Positions 33,682 through 42,539 of a stretch of 64,000 nucleotides of DNA are shown piece by piece (the stretch's first letter is position 1; each line of letters opens with the position of its first letter). Origin of the DNA: Arthrobacter sp. zg-Y820 (GTDB taxonomy: Bacteria > Actinomycetota > Actinomycetes > Actinomycetales > Micrococcaceae); the NCBI RefSeq assembly GCF_030142155.1, contig NZ_CP126247.1, positions 1,426,001 to 1,490,000 on the forward strand. The letters run 5' to 3'. The translations under genes and the position numbers were made by a program. The notes below the pieces were generated by a model. The model searched no databases, was not told the origin of the DNA, and worked only from the letters and a program-made list of their open reading frames with translations.

Positions 33682-34434
33682 TTAGCGTCCGCGCGAAGCC
33701 TTGCGGTCCGGGCGGGCCTTGTACGGGTCGATGCCCTTGGGAATCGGCAGCCGGGTGCCCAGGGCGGCCAGGCGCTTGTTGACTGCCTGCACCTCCTGCT
33801 TGGTCAGCGACTTGGGCAGCTTCTTGGCTTTCTTGGCCACCTGGGAGAGCGGGGTCAGGTTCTCGCCGCGTCCGGTCTGGATGATGTGTACCGGAACGTT
33901 CGGCGCGATGCGGTTCATGCGGCGGCGTTCGCCGTCGGCCAGGGCCTTGGCGCGGCCGGGGGCCCCCTCGGTCACCAGGACAATGCCCGGGCGTCCGATG
34001 GCGCGGAACACGGCTTCCTGGCTGCGCGGGTTGATGGCGACCGGCTGCTCTTCCAGGATCCAGCCGCGGCGCAGGATGCTCAGCGCGGCGCCGGAGGCAC
34101 CGGCCTGGCCCTCGATCTGGGTGAAGGCGGCGCGTTCGGCGCGGCGGGACAGGATGAAGACGGCAGCAAGCAGTCCCAGCGGAACCGCGATGATGAGCAT
34201 CGTGATCCAGTTGTCGATCAGCAGGCCGATGATCAGCCCGACGGCGATGATGCCCAGGAACGCGCCCAGCATCACCCAAATCAGGTTCGGATCGTTGCGC
34301 CGCGTCATCTTGAAGACGTCGGCGATCTGCTTCATGCGGCCCGGGCCTTTTTTCTTCTTCTCCGCCTTGGGCTTGCGGGAGAAGAGGCCGCTGCGGGCGC
34401 TCTTGGGTGCGTCGGAATCTGTGCTTTTGGCCAT
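33682..34434 (-). CDS. DUF4191 family membrane protein
   Basis: 250-residue protein with a Lys-rich N-terminus (about residues 1-35), two adjacent membrane helices (about 52-98) and a soluble C-terminal domain of about 150 residues containing IGRPGIVLVTEGAPGRAKAL and NVPVHIIQTGRGENLTPL, ending in a basic tail. This is the DUF4191 family, whose gene lies beside lipA in most actinobacteria; the mycobacterial orthologue is an uncharacterised membrane protein. The function is unknown. A minus-strand TAGAAT (34444-34449) ends nine bases before the ATG, so the leader is very short or absent. Confidence 0.9.
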   Translation of the reverse strand: MAKSTDSDAPKSARSGLFSRKPKAEKKKKGPGRMKQIADVFKMTRRNDPNLIWVMLGAFLGIIAVGLIIGLLIDNWITMLIIAVPLGLLAAVFILSRRAERAAFTQIEGQAGASGAALSILRRGWILEEQPVAINPRSQEAVFRAIGRPGIVLVTEGAPGRAKALADGERRRMNRIAPNVPVHIIQTGRGENLTPLSQVAKKAKKLPKSLTKQEVQAVNKRLAALGTRLPIPKGIDPYKARPDRKASRGR

Positions 34435-34581
34435 AGTGGTTCAATTCTACGTGATCGGAGCGCGGTATCCGTGCGGCCCGGACGTCGGCAAACCGGAAGT
34501 TCCGGCTTTCCGTGCGCCGGGTTCGCGACAGGCGTACATCTGTCCGCCCGCCCCGTCTGCAGCGGGCCGGGCGGGAGCGAG

Positions 34582-35586
34582 TCAGCGGCGGGCGAGAATG
34601 GAGGACGCCTCCTGGAGCGTGGTGCCCGAATCCTCGATGTGTGCCAGCCGGGGCGGGAGCTCCAGGCCCTTCTTGCGCATCGCTCCCGCCCAGAGCCGGC
34701 CGGCCCGGTAGGAGGAGCGCACCAGCGGCCCGCTCATCACGCCGAGGAAACCCAAGGCGGTGGCCTCTTCGCTCAGCTCCACGAACTCCTGCGGCTTGAC
34801 CCAGCGGTCCACCGGCAGGTGCCGGTCGCTGGGACGCAGGTACTGGGTGATGGTAAGCAGGTCGCAGCCGGCGTCGTGCAGGTCCCGCAGCGCACCCGAG
34901 ATCTCCTCACGGGTCTCGCCCATGCCCAGAATCAGGTTGGACTTGGTGACCATGCCCAGTTTTTGTCCCTGCGTGATGACGTCCAGGGACCGTTCGTAGC
35001 GGAAGGCCGGCCGGATCCGCTTGAACAGCCGCGGAACGGTCTCGACGTTGTGCGCAAAGACTTCCGGCCGGGCCTCGCAGATCGCCTCGATGTACGCGGG
35101 GTTGCCGGAGAAGTCGGGGATCAGGATTTCGACGCCGGTGCCCGGGTTCAGCTCGTGGATCTTGCGGATGGTCTCGGCGTAGAGCCAGACGCCTTCGTCC
35201 TCCAGGTCGTCGCGGGCGACGCCGGTGACCGTGGCGTAGCGCAGGTTCATCTTCTGGACCGAGCGGGCCACCTTCGTCGGTTCGAAGATGTCGACGGCGG
35301 AGGGCTTGCCGGTGTCGATCTGGCAGAAGTCGCAGCGGCGGGTGCAGGCGGAGCCGCCAATCAGGAAGGTGGCCTCCTTGTCTTCCCAGCATTCGAAAAT
35401 GTTCGGACAGCCGGCCTCCTCGCAGACGGTGTGCAGCCCCTCCTTCTGCACCTGGTCCTTCAACTGGACGTATTCGGGGCCGATGGACACCTTCGCCCGA
35501 ATCCAGTCAGGCTTGCGTTCCACGGGAACGGCCACATTCCGCTGTTCAATGCGCAGCAGGCGGCGGCCTTCGGGTGCAAGGGTCAT
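34582..35586 (-). CDS. lipA: Lipoyl synthase
   Basis: Radical SAM enzyme that inserts two sulfur atoms into protein-bound octanoyl groups. It has both iron-sulfur motifs: the auxiliary cluster [13 protein letters not shown] (C-x4-C-x5-C, about residues 57-69) and the radical [12 protein letters not shown] (C-x3-C-x2-C, about residues 84-92). The C-terminal Ser ligand region reads [14 protein letters not shown]. The 334-residue length is typical. The start ATG overlaps the lipB stop, so the two genes are coupled. Its substrate in this window would be the lipoyl domains of SucB. Confidence 0.98.
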   Translation of the reverse strand: MTLAPEGRRLLRIEQRNVAVPVERKPDWIRAKVSIGPEYVQLKDQVQKEGLHTVCEEAGCPNIFECWEDKEATFLIGGSACTRRCDFCQIDTGKPSAVDIFEPTKVARSVQKMNLRYATVTGVARDDLEDEGVWLYAETIRKIHELNPGTGVEILIPDFSGNPAYIEAICEARPEVFAHNVETVPRLFKRIRPAFRYERSLDVITQGQKLGMVTKSNLILGMGETREEISGALRDLHDAGCDLLTITQYLRPSDRHLPVDRWVKPQEFVELSEEATALGFLGVMSGPLVRSSYRAGRLWAGAMRKKGLELPPRLAHIEDSGTTLQEASSILARR

Positions 35587-36305
35587 AGCATGGCTCCTTT
35601 CGGCCGGCCGGCTGCGGTTGCGCCGGTTTCCGGAGTTGCGGTGTCCGTGGTCCCAACGGGATGTTCGCGGACGAGGTGGTCCCGGCGGCGGAGAAGTTCT
35701 TCTTCCACACGGGCCACCAGGTCGGTCGGAGTGACCGTGCGGCCGGTCTCGGCCGAAAGCGTGGTGGTGCCGGCGTCGGCGATTCCGCAGGCGACAATCT
35801 GGCCGTAGGGAGCCAGATCGTTGCTGCAGTTGAGCGCGAACCCGTGCATGGTGACGCCGTGGTCCACCCGGATGCCGATGGCAGCGATCTTGCGGTCACT
35901 GCCGCCGCCGCGCACCCACACGCCGGAGCGGCCCGCCACCCGTTCGCCGGCAACGCCGTAGTCCGCCAGCACACTGATCAGCGCGGCTTCGAGCGTGTCC
36001 ACATAGTTGGCGACCTTGCTGGGATCGGGCAGCCGAAGGATGGGATAGCCAACCAGCTGGCCCGGGCCGTGCCAGGTCAGCTTTCCGCCGCGGTCCACCG
36101 GTATCACCGGAGTTCCGTCAAACGGACGCTCGTGGTCCTCCGTGCGCCGGCCCGCGGTGTAGACCGGGGAATGCTCCAGCAACAGCACGGTGTCGGGGGC
36201 TGTGCCGGCCCGGACCCGCTCGTGCAGTGCGCGCTGCCGGTCCCAGCCGTCGCGGTATTCCACATAGTGCGGGGCGAGACCGATGCGCAGGAACTCCAAA
36301 GTCAT
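35583..36305 (-). CDS. lipB: Octanoyltransferase
   Basis: Transfers octanoate from acyl carrier protein to the lipoyl domain Lys of target proteins. Motifs: [40 protein letters not shown] (about residues 73-92), [20 protein letters not shown] with the catalytic Lys, and VACGI with the catalytic Cys (about residue 186). 240 residues including a short divergent C-terminal tail. A minus-strand TAGGCT ends six bases before the ATG, the leaderless pattern. It is divergent from the Ser/Thr kinase gene and overlaps lipA by four bases. Confidence 0.97.
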   Translation of the reverse strand: MTLEFLRIGLAPHYVEYRDGWDRQRALHERVRAGTAPDTVLLLEHSPVYTAGRRTEDHERPFDGTPVIPVDRGGKLTWHGPGQLVGYPILRLPDPSKVANYVDTLEAALISVLADYGVAGERVAGRSGVWVRGGGSDRKIAAIGIRVDHGVTMHGFALNCSNDLAPYGQIVACGIADAGTTTLSAETGRTVTPTDLVARVEEELLRRRDHLVREHPVGTTDTATPETGATAAGRPKGAML

Positions 36306-36311
36306 GGGGCC

Positions 36312-36317
36312 AGCCTA
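36312..36317 (-). promoter_or_regulatory. Leaderless -10 hexamer of lipB
   Basis: Minus-strand TAGGCT, six bases before the ATG at 36305. Confidence 0.6.
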
Positions 36318-36380
36318 GACTGCCGGAGCGCAAGTTCCGACTGTGGTTTGGCTCACACCGCCTCAGGAGTCGCAGCCGGT

Positions 36381-36389
36381 TGTGGATAA
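36381..36389 (-). other. Consensus DnaA box
   Basis: Minus-strand TTATCCACA, a perfect match to the strongest DnaA binding site, in the 123-base divergent gap between lipB and the kinase gene. A single 9-mer can occur by chance, although it is AT-rich for this genome. Confidence 0.35.
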
Positions 36390-36415
36390 CTTCTGCACGC
36401 GCCCGGGATCCGGTC

Positions 36416-36421
36416 TAGAAC
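36416..36421 (+). promoter_or_regulatory. Leaderless -10 hexamer of the kinase gene
   Basis: TAGAAC ends seven bases before the ATG at 36429. Confidence 0.5.
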
Positions 36422-36428
36422 AGAGGGC

Positions 36429-38162
36429 ATGGAGTTCAACGGAGCTATCGGGACAGCGCGTCCGCCGGTGATCGAGCAGGGGTACCGGGCCGCGCGGCTG
36501 CTGGGCTCGGGCAGCACGGCCCGGGTCTGGCTGGCGGTCCGCGAGCACGACGGCGCCTGCTTCGCTTTGAAGACACCGGCGGCGGGCGGCGGCCCCGCCG
36601 GTACGTTCGAAACCCGGCGGGAGCTGAACATCCTCTCGCGGTTCGAACACGAGAACCTGCTGCACCTGTACACGGTGCTGGAGACGGACCAGGGGCCGGG
36701 GCTGCTCATGGAACACGCGCCGGGGGAGTCACTGTCCCGCCTGGCGGCCGTCCGCGGAACCCTGACGCCGGGGGAATCGGTCACGGTCCTGGTGGGCATC
36801 GGCTCCGCGCTCGCCTATCTGCACGGACAGGGAGTTGTTCACGGCGATGTTTCGCCCGGAAACATTCTGTTCTCTGCGCAGGGCAAGCCGCTGCTCGCCG
36901 ACCTGGGAACCGCCCGCCTGCTCGGGACGGCGGGGCCGGGTGTCCCGCCGGCACCGCCTGCTGTCGACGCCGCCGCGGAACCGGTCGCTCCTGAATGGCT
37001 GCCGCAGCCCGATGCTGACGTATTTGCCCTTGCCGCGTCGGGCTGGCTCATCCTGACCGGACAGGCCCTGCCCCCGCAAGAGCACCGTCCGCGGCTTGAG
37101 GCGCTGGTTCCCGGGATTCCGCCGGCGCTCGCCGCTGCAGTGGAAGCAGGGTTGCGGGCAGACGCCCCTCGCCCGGACGCCGCGGAGTTCACCCGGCTGG
37201 TCTTTGCCTCCGCCGCTGCGGAACCGCTGGACCTGGCGCTTCCCGTTAACGGTGACGGCGGACCCGGGGCGGAATCCCGCCGCGCCCGAATCGAACTGGG
37301 GCGGGCCTCCGCCGGGCTGCGGGCCTCCGCCGGGCTGCGGGCGCGGGGCCGGCGCCGAACATCCGGACGGCGTGCGGGCCCGGATGAGCGGATAACGGAG
37401 CGCAGACGCCCCAACCGGCTGCTGCTGAGCGCGGCGGCCGTCCTGGTGGCGGGCACGATGGGGCTGGGAGCCGTAGCGGTGGCTGCTCCGGAAATGCTGC
37501 AGCCGCAGGGCAGCCCGGCCCCGGAAGGCCAGACGCCGGAAGGCCAGACTCCGGAAGGCTCGAGGCCGGAAGGCCAGAGTCCGGAAGGCCCGGCCCCGGC
37601 CGGGCCCGGCGCTGCAGCCCCGGAGCAGGGCGATGCGCCGGAAGCAGATGCATCTGCGGTTCCGGCACAGCCGCCGGGCACTGCACAAGCTGTGGCGCCG
37701 CGACCGGAGGCCGCCCCTGGCCCGGGTCCGCTGGCACTGGTTCCGGAGCCCGAACTCCAGGCACTGCTGCGTGCAGATGATCCGGTACGGGCGGCGGCGG
37801 CCCTCGCGGAACTGCGTGCCCGGGCCTTCAGCACGGCCGACGCCGGGCTGCTGGACGGGGTCAATCTTCCGGGGTCATCAGCCATGGAAGCCGACCGGGC
37901 CGAGGTCGCCAAGCTCGAGGCAGCCGGAACCGTCCTCTCCGGCCTCACCGTGGAGGTCCTGTCCGCGGGTCCGGCGCTGCCGGGGGAGGGCGGGCGGTTC
38001 AGCGTGCCGGCAGCAGTGTCCACGTCGGCCTACGCCGAGCGTGACGCGCACGGCGGCATGGTCCGCGGTGCGGAAGCGCTGTCTCGTCAGGACATTGTCC
38101 TTGTCATGGTGAACACTCCGGACGGATGGCGGATCGAGGACATCCTGGCCTCGCCCGCCTGA
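36429..38162 (+). CDS. Membrane-anchored Ser/Thr protein kinase
   Basis: 577 residues. The Hanks-type kinase domain (about residues 17-270) has the Gly-rich loop LLGSGSTARVWLA, the Lys in CFALKTP, a catalytic loop HGDVSPGNILF (HGD in place of HRD, with the catalytic Asp and Asn present), DLGTARLLG in place of DFG, and an APEW motif. A basic Arg-rich juxtamembrane stretch leads to one helix near residues 330-355 (LLLSAAAVLVAGTMGLGAVA). The outer part begins with a PEGQ/PEGS repeat and Pro/Ala-rich linker, then a domain of about 130 residues without PASTA repeats. An extracellular sensor is implied, but no ligand is known. The start is leaderless-like. Kinase activity is probable given the intact key residues. 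Confidence 0.88.
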   Translation: MEFNGAIGTARPPVIEQGYRAARLLGSGSTARVWLAVREHDGACFALKTPAAGGGPAGTFETRRELNILSRFEHENLLHLYTVLETDQGPGLLMEHAPGESLSRLAAVRGTLTPGESVTVLVGIGSALAYLHGQGVVHGDVSPGNILFSAQGKPLLADLGTARLLGTAGPGVPPAPPAVDAAAEPVAPEWLPQPDADVFALAASGWLILTGQALPPQEHRPRLEALVPGIPPALAAAVEAGLRADAPRPDAAEFTRLVFASAAAEPLDLALPVNGDGGPGAESRRARIELGRASAGLRASAGLRARGRRRTSGRRAGPDERITERRRPNRLLLSAAAVLVAGTMGLGAVAVAAPEMLQPQGSPAPEGQTPEGQTPEGSRPEGQSPEGPAPAGPGAAAPEQGDAPEADASAVPAQPPGTAQAVAPRPEAAPGPGPLALVPEPELQALLRADDPVRAAAALAELRARAFSTADAGLLDGVNLPGSSAMEADRAEVAKLEAAGTVLSGLTVEVLSAGPALPGEGGRFSVPAAVSTSAYAERDAHGGMVRGAEALSRQDIVLVMVNTPDGWRIEDILASPA

Positions 38163-38223
38163 GCGCCGTGCCGACATGGCGGCGCCGGGCCTGTCCCTGG
38201 GGTGTCCTGTCCGGCCTGAAAGA

Positions 38224-38229
38224 TAGGAT
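38224..38229 (+). promoter_or_regulatory. Leaderless -10 hexamer of the tricorn gene
   Basis: TAGGAT ends seven bases before the ATG at 38237; GGGGA between them is too close to the start codon to serve as a ribosome binding site. Confidence 0.5.
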
Positions 38230-38236
38230 CGGGGAC

Positions 38237-41200
38237 ATGAGTTCAACTCCCTATCTTCGCTTTCCCGATCTGCACGACGACCTCGTCACCTTTGTGGCGG
38301 AAGACGACGTCTGGGTCGCCTCGCTGACCGGGGGCCGCGCGTGGCGGATCTCCTCGATGCATCTCCCGGCACGCAATCCCCGGTTTTCCCCCGACGGCGC
38401 CACCATCGCGTGGAGCGTCGTGCAGGGCAGCGCGCCCGAGGTGGTCGCGGCGGATACGGCCGGCGGAGACTTCCGCCGGCTGACCTACTGGGGCAACCAG
38501 GGCACCAGGGTCAAGGGCTTCAGCGCAGCCGGCAACGTGATCGCGATCAGCCCCTTCGAACACGAGGACTTCCGGCTGCGCTGGGCCTACGAAGTGCCCC
38601 TGGACGGCTCCGCCCCGCTGGCCCTGCCGTACGGCCCGGTGGACGCCGTGGCCCAGGGCCCGGCCGTGGGCGATGAGCGTCCCGTCGTCATCGGCTCCGT
38701 GATGACCCGCGAACCGGCCTGGTGGAAGCGCTACCGCGGCGGCACCGCCGGCAAGCTCTGGATCGATGCAGACGGCAACGGCGAGTTTGAGCGGCTCGTG
38801 CCGGAACTGGACGGCAACCTGACCGATCCCATGTGGATCGACGGCCGCATCGTCTTCCTCTCCGACCACGAGGGGTACGGCAACCTCTACTCGGTGACGC
38901 CGCAGGGAACGGACCTGCGCCGGCACACCGACTTCGGCGAGTTCTATGTCCGCCATGCCTCGACGGACGGGCACCGGATCGTCTTTGAATCCGCCGGCAC
39001 CCTCTGGCTGCTGCCCTCGCTTGAGGACGACGCCCGGCCGCTGGACATCACCCTGGGCTCGGCCGGCACCGGCCGGCGGCCGCAGCCGCTGAACGTCGGC
39101 GCGCACCTGGCGGCTGTCATGCCGGACACCGAAGGCACCGCCTCCGTGGTGGAGTCCCACGGCACGCTGCACTGGCTGACGCACCGCGACGGACCGTCCC
39201 GCGTCATCGAAGCGGACTCCGCCGTCCGTGCCCGGCTGGGCCGGCCGCTGGCCGACGGCCGGGCCGTCTATGTGGCGGACCACGACGGCGAGGAATCCCT
39301 CTACGTCCGCAGTGTCTTTGCCGAGCTGGACCTGCCCGACGGCGCCGCCTCCGCCGTCCGGGACGGCCAGCCCGCCGCCTCCGCGGCAGCGCCCGTGCCC
39401 GGGGCCGCAGCCCCGGCCGCCGCCGAGCCTGAAATTGTCCTGCCCCGCCCGGTCTCGGCCGCCACCCGCACCCCGGTGCCGGTCCCGGCCACGGCACCGG
39501 CGCGCGAAGACAAGCCGCCGGTGGCCCCGGCAGGAGCGGAACCGGTCCGGCCGGAGGAGGACACGGAAACGTCGGCGGTACCGGCGGAGAAATCCCCGCG
39601 CACACTGCGCATCCCCTTCGACAAGCCCACCCGCGTCGCCCAGATCACCGCCAGCCCGGACGGAACCGCTGTTGCGGTATCCACCGAATACGGCGAGGTC
39701 TACCTGCTGGATCCCGCCGGCGGCGCCCTGGCCCGCATTGCCGCCACCGGTCACGGCGCCGTGGACCAGCTGGCGTTCTCTCCCGACTCACAGTGGCTGG
39801 CCTGGTCCGAGCCGGTGACCGGGGAAGGCGCACGGGCCCGAATCCGGGTGCACTCGGCAACGGATCCCGCGGCCGGGACCATCGAGGTGACCGACGGCCG
39901 TTTCCGCGACCATGCCCCGGCCTTCACCGTGGACGGACGCTACCTGGCGTTCCTGTCCGAGCGCAGCTTCGACCCGGTTTATGACACCCACCGCTTCGAC
40001 CTGAGTTTCCCGTCCTCCACCAAGCCCTTCCTCGTCGCCCTCGCGGCGGATACGCCGTCGCCCTTCGGCCCCTCCGTCCACGGCCTTCCGGTGCCACGCG
40101 CCGAACAGCCTCCGGTGTCCTCGGATGATCCGGCCGAAGCGGCCCCTTCGGGCCCGCGATCGGTGATTGACGCCGTCGGCATCTCTGACCGGATCATCAG
40201 TGTGCCGGTGCCGCAGGGCCGCTACGAAAAGCTCACGGCGGCCGACGGCGCCCTGCTCTGGCTGGCGTCCGACACTTACGGGGTCACCGGCGACGGCCGG
40301 GCCTCGACCCGCGACCGGCAGCCCGCCGGCCGGCTGGAACGCTTCGACCTGGAGAAGAAGGACGTGTCGGTCCTGGTGCCGGCCCTGGAGGATTACGAGA
40401 TCAGCGGCGACGGCCGCAAGGTCGTGTTTGTCCACGAGCAGCAGGTGCACGCCGTCCCGTCGTCGTCGCGCGCCGACAACGACTCGCCGGAGAACGTCAC
40501 CGTGGATCTCACCCGCATCCGCGTCCTGCTGGATCCGCTGAAGGTCTGGGGCCAGGAATTCGATGAAGCGTGGCGCCTGCAGCGAGACTTCTTCTGGGCG
40601 CCGGACATGGGCGGACTGGACTGGAAGGGCATCCACGCCCGGTACCGGCCGCTGATTGACCGGCTCGGCTCGCACGATGACCTGGTGGACGTGCTGTGGG
40701 AGATGCAGGGCGAGCTGGGCACATCCCACGCGTATGTTGCGCCCCGGCCGGCGGCCGAGCCCGGTGCCGGCGCGCAGGGCTTCCTGGGCGCCGATCTGCG
40801 CCCCGGCCCGGGCGGCTGGGAAGTGGTGCGGATCCTGTCCGCGGAATCCTCCGACCCGCAGGCCGTGTCGCCGCTGGCGGCTCCCGGGGCCGACGTGCAC
40901 CCGGGCGACATCATCGCCGCCGTCGACGGCCGGCCGGTTCCGGCGGACCAGGGCCCGGCGCCGCTGCTCTCCAGCGCTGCCGGCAGCACCGTGGAACTGA
41001 CCATCGTCCGGACGGCGGAGGACGGCGCCGGCGCACCCAGCCAGCGCCGGATCGCCGTCGTGCCCCTGCGCAGCGAGGAACGCCTGCGCTACCAGAACTG
41101 GGTCGCCGCGAACCGCAGGATTGTCCGGGAAGCCTCCAACGGAGGATTCGGCTACCTGCACATCCCCGACATGGTCGCCAACGGCTGGTCCCAGCTGCAC

Positions 41201-41872
41201 CGCGACCTGGACCAGGAGTCCTCCCGCAATGCGCTGATCGTGGACGTGCGGCGCAACCGCGGCGGCCACACCTCGCAGCTGGTCGCCGAACTGATCGGCC
41301 GGAAGGTCACCGCCTGGACGCTGGCCCGCGGCGAGCAGCCCAGCACCTACCCGGCGCATGCGCCCCGCGGACCGGTGGTGATCCTGACCGACGAGTTCGC
41401 AGGTTCCGACGGCGACATCATCACCCAGGTGGCCAAGCTGCGCGGGATCGGTCCCGTGATCGGCATGCGGACCTGGGGCGGCGTCGTCGGCATCGACGGC
41501 CGGTTCAAGCTGGTCGACGGCACGGGTGTGAACCAGCCGCGCTACGGCTTCTGGGTCACCGGCGGCATTGACTGGACGGTGGAGAACTACGGCGTGGATC
41601 CGGACATTGAGGTTCCGTTCCCGCCGCATGCCTATGCCGCCGGAGAGGATCCCCAGCTGGAGCACGGCGTGGGGATCCTGAAGGAAATGCTCTCCGAGCT
41701 GCCCACCGACCAGCCGCCGGCCCTGGCCGGCTACCCGGCGCTGCAGCCCGCTCCGCTGCCGCCGCGCCCGCAGCCGACGCCGGCAGCAGGGGCCCGGCCG
41801 GGCACATCAGCGGCTCCGGCGCCGGTTTCGGCTGCCGGCGCCGCCGGTGACCGGGAGGCCGGGCGGCACTAA
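38237..41872 (+). CDS. Tricorn protease homologue
   Basis: Large cytoplasmic serine protease of 1211 residues that degrades oligopeptides released by the proteasome or other proteases. Order of domains: six-bladed beta-propeller (from YLRFPDLHDDLVTFVAEDDVWVAS), second propeller, C1 helical domain (EAWRLQRDFFWAPDMGGLDW), PDZ domain (about residues 840-930) and the C2 catalytic core. The nucleophile is in DEFAGSDGDII (about residue 1056), the catalytic His in ELGTSHAYV (about residue 829). A Pro/Ala-rich insertion of about 80 residues (about 372-455) separates the propellers and a similar tail ends the protein. ATG 38237 is used; the frame extends to 38126 without a ribosome binding site. Confidence 0.93.
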   Translation: MSSTPYLRFPDLHDDLVTFVAEDDVWVASLTGGRAWRISSMHLPARNPRFSPDGATIAWSVVQGSAPEVVAADTAGGDFRRLTYWGNQGTRVKGFSAAGNVIAISPFEHEDFRLRWAYEVPLDGSAPLALPYGPVDAVAQGPAVGDERPVVIGSVMTREPAWWKRYRGGTAGKLWIDADGNGEFERLVPELDGNLTDPMWIDGRIVFLSDHEGYGNLYSVTPQGTDLRRHTDFGEFYVRHASTDGHRIVFESAGTLWLLPSLEDDARPLDITLGSAGTGRRPQPLNVGAHLAAVMPDTEGTASVVESHGTLHWLTHRDGPSRVIEADSAVRARLGRPLADGRAVYVADHDGEESLYVRSVFAELDLPDGAASAVRDGQPAASAAAPVPGAAAPAAAEPEIVLPRPVSAATRTPVPVPATAPAREDKPPVAPAGAEPVRPEEDTETSAVPAEKSPRTLRIPFDKPTRVAQITASPDGTAVAVSTEYGEVYLLDPAGGALARIAATGHGAVDQLAFSPDSQWLAWSEPVTGEGARARIRVHSATDPAAGTIEVTDGRFRDHAPAFTVDGRYLAFLSERSFDPVYDTHRFDLSFPSSTKPFLVALAADTPSPFGPSVHGLPVPRAEQPPVSSDDPAEAAPSGPRSVIDAVGISDRIISVPVPQGRYEKLTAADGALLWLASDTYGVTGDGRASTRDRQPAGRLERFDLEKKDVSVLVPALEDYEISGDGRKVVFVHEQQVHAVPSSSRADNDSPENVTVDLTRIRVLLDPLKVWGQEFDEAWRLQRDFFWAPDMGGLDWKGIHARYRPLIDRLGSHDDLVDVLWEMQGELGTSHAYVAPRPAAEPGAGAQGFLGADLRPGPGGWEVVRILSAESSDPQAVSPLAAPGADVHPGDIIAAVDGRPVPADQGPAPLLSSAAGSTVELTIVRTAEDGAGAPSQRRIAVVPLRSEERLRYQNWVAANRRIVREASNGGFGYLHIPDMVANGWSQLHRDLDQESSRNALIVDVRRNRGGHTSQLVAELIGRKVTAWTLARGEQPSTYPAHAPRGPVVILTDEFAGSDGDIITQVAKLRGIGPVIGMRTWGGVVGIDGRFKLVDGTGVNQPRYGFWVTGGIDWTVENYGVDPDIEVPFPPHAYAAGEDPQLEHGVGILKEMLSELPTDQPPALAGYPALQPAPLPPRPQPTPAAGARPGTSAAPAPVSAAGAAGDREAGRH

Positions 41873-41901
41873 CGGCAGAGAGCCGGCCGCCCGCATCCCG
41901 C

Positions 41902-41957
41902 CGAAATGGCAGAAGGTGCTGTTCCCAGAGCTGGGAACATCACCTTCTGCCATTTCG
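41902..41957. repeat. 56-bp two-stem palindromic element, copy 3
   Basis: Outer arms CGAAATGGCAGAAGGTG (41902-41918) and CACCTTCTGCCATTTCG (41941-41957) are perfectly complementary over 17 bp. Inner arms GTTCCCAG/CTGGGAAC (41921-41928, 41931-41938) are perfect over 8 bp. It lies between the convergent tricorn and osmC genes. Confidence 0.9.
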
Positions 41958-41980
41958 CGGCGGAGGTCAGGGCTGAGGTC

Positions 41981-42409
41981 CTAGGACTCCAGCGTCGCCT
42001 CCAGGGAGATCTTGATTCCGGCGAGGGCCTGGGAAACCGGGCAGCCGCTCTTGGCGGCCTCGGCGATGTCCTGGAATTCTTCGGCGGTCAGGCCGGGCAC
42101 GACGGCCGTGACCTTGAGCCGGCTTTCGGTGATGCCGGTGCCGGGAACGAAGGAGACATCCGCTGACGTTTCAATGCGCTCAGCGGTCTTGCCTGCCTCG
42201 GCGAGGCCGTTGCTGAAGGCCATGGAGAAGCAGGCCGAGTGGGCGGCGGCAATGAGCTCCTCGGGGCTGGTCTTGCCGTTGGCTTCCTCGGCGCGTGCCT
42301 TCCACGTGACGTCGTAGGTTCCCAGGCCGGAGCTGTCGAGGGTGACCTCGCCCTGGCCGTTGAAGAGATCGCCGTTCCAGACGGTATGGGCTGAGCGGAC
42401 TGTAGCCAT
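41981..42409 (-). CDS. OsmC/Ohr family peroxiredoxin
   Basis: 142-residue thiol peroxidase that reduces organic hydroperoxides. The two reactive Cys are in HSACFSMAFS (about residue 59) and KSGCPVSQAL (about residue 124), as in the OsmC subgroup; the N-terminal strands ATVRSAHTVWNGDLFNGQGE fit OsmC better than Ohr. AAGGAG lies a few bases before the ATG. A strong hairpin with a T-run ends directly at this ribosome binding site, so expression may depend on read-through or on a promoter overlapping the hairpin. Confidence 0.93.
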   Translation of the reverse strand: MATVRSAHTVWNGDLFNGQGEVTLDSSGLGTYDVTWKARAEEANGKTSPEELIAAAHSACFSMAFSNGLAEAGKTAERIETSADVSFVPGTGITESRLKVTAVVPGLTAEEFQDIAEAAKSGCPVSQALAGIKISLEATLES

Positions 42410-42420
42410 GGGGGCTCCTT

Positions 42421-42469
42421 AAAAACGGATGGGATGAAGGCCGGAAGATTCCGGCACTTCATCCCATCC
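42421..42469 (-). terminator. Terminator between the small membrane protein gene and osmC
   Basis: On the minus strand a stem of 20 pairs (GGATGGGATGAAG plus inner TGCCGGAA) with one bulged base and a 2-base centre spans 42469-42427 and is followed by GTTTTT (42426-42421). The osmC ribosome binding site begins at the very next base. A minus-strand TAGGAT hexamer (42471-42466) overlaps the first bases of the stem and could be the osmC -10. Confidence 0.85.
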
Positions 42470-42539
42470 TATTCAGAGTCGCGCGGCAGGATCTACTGCA
42501 GCGACGGAACGTGCTCCCGCGCGGACTATCTGGAAGGGC

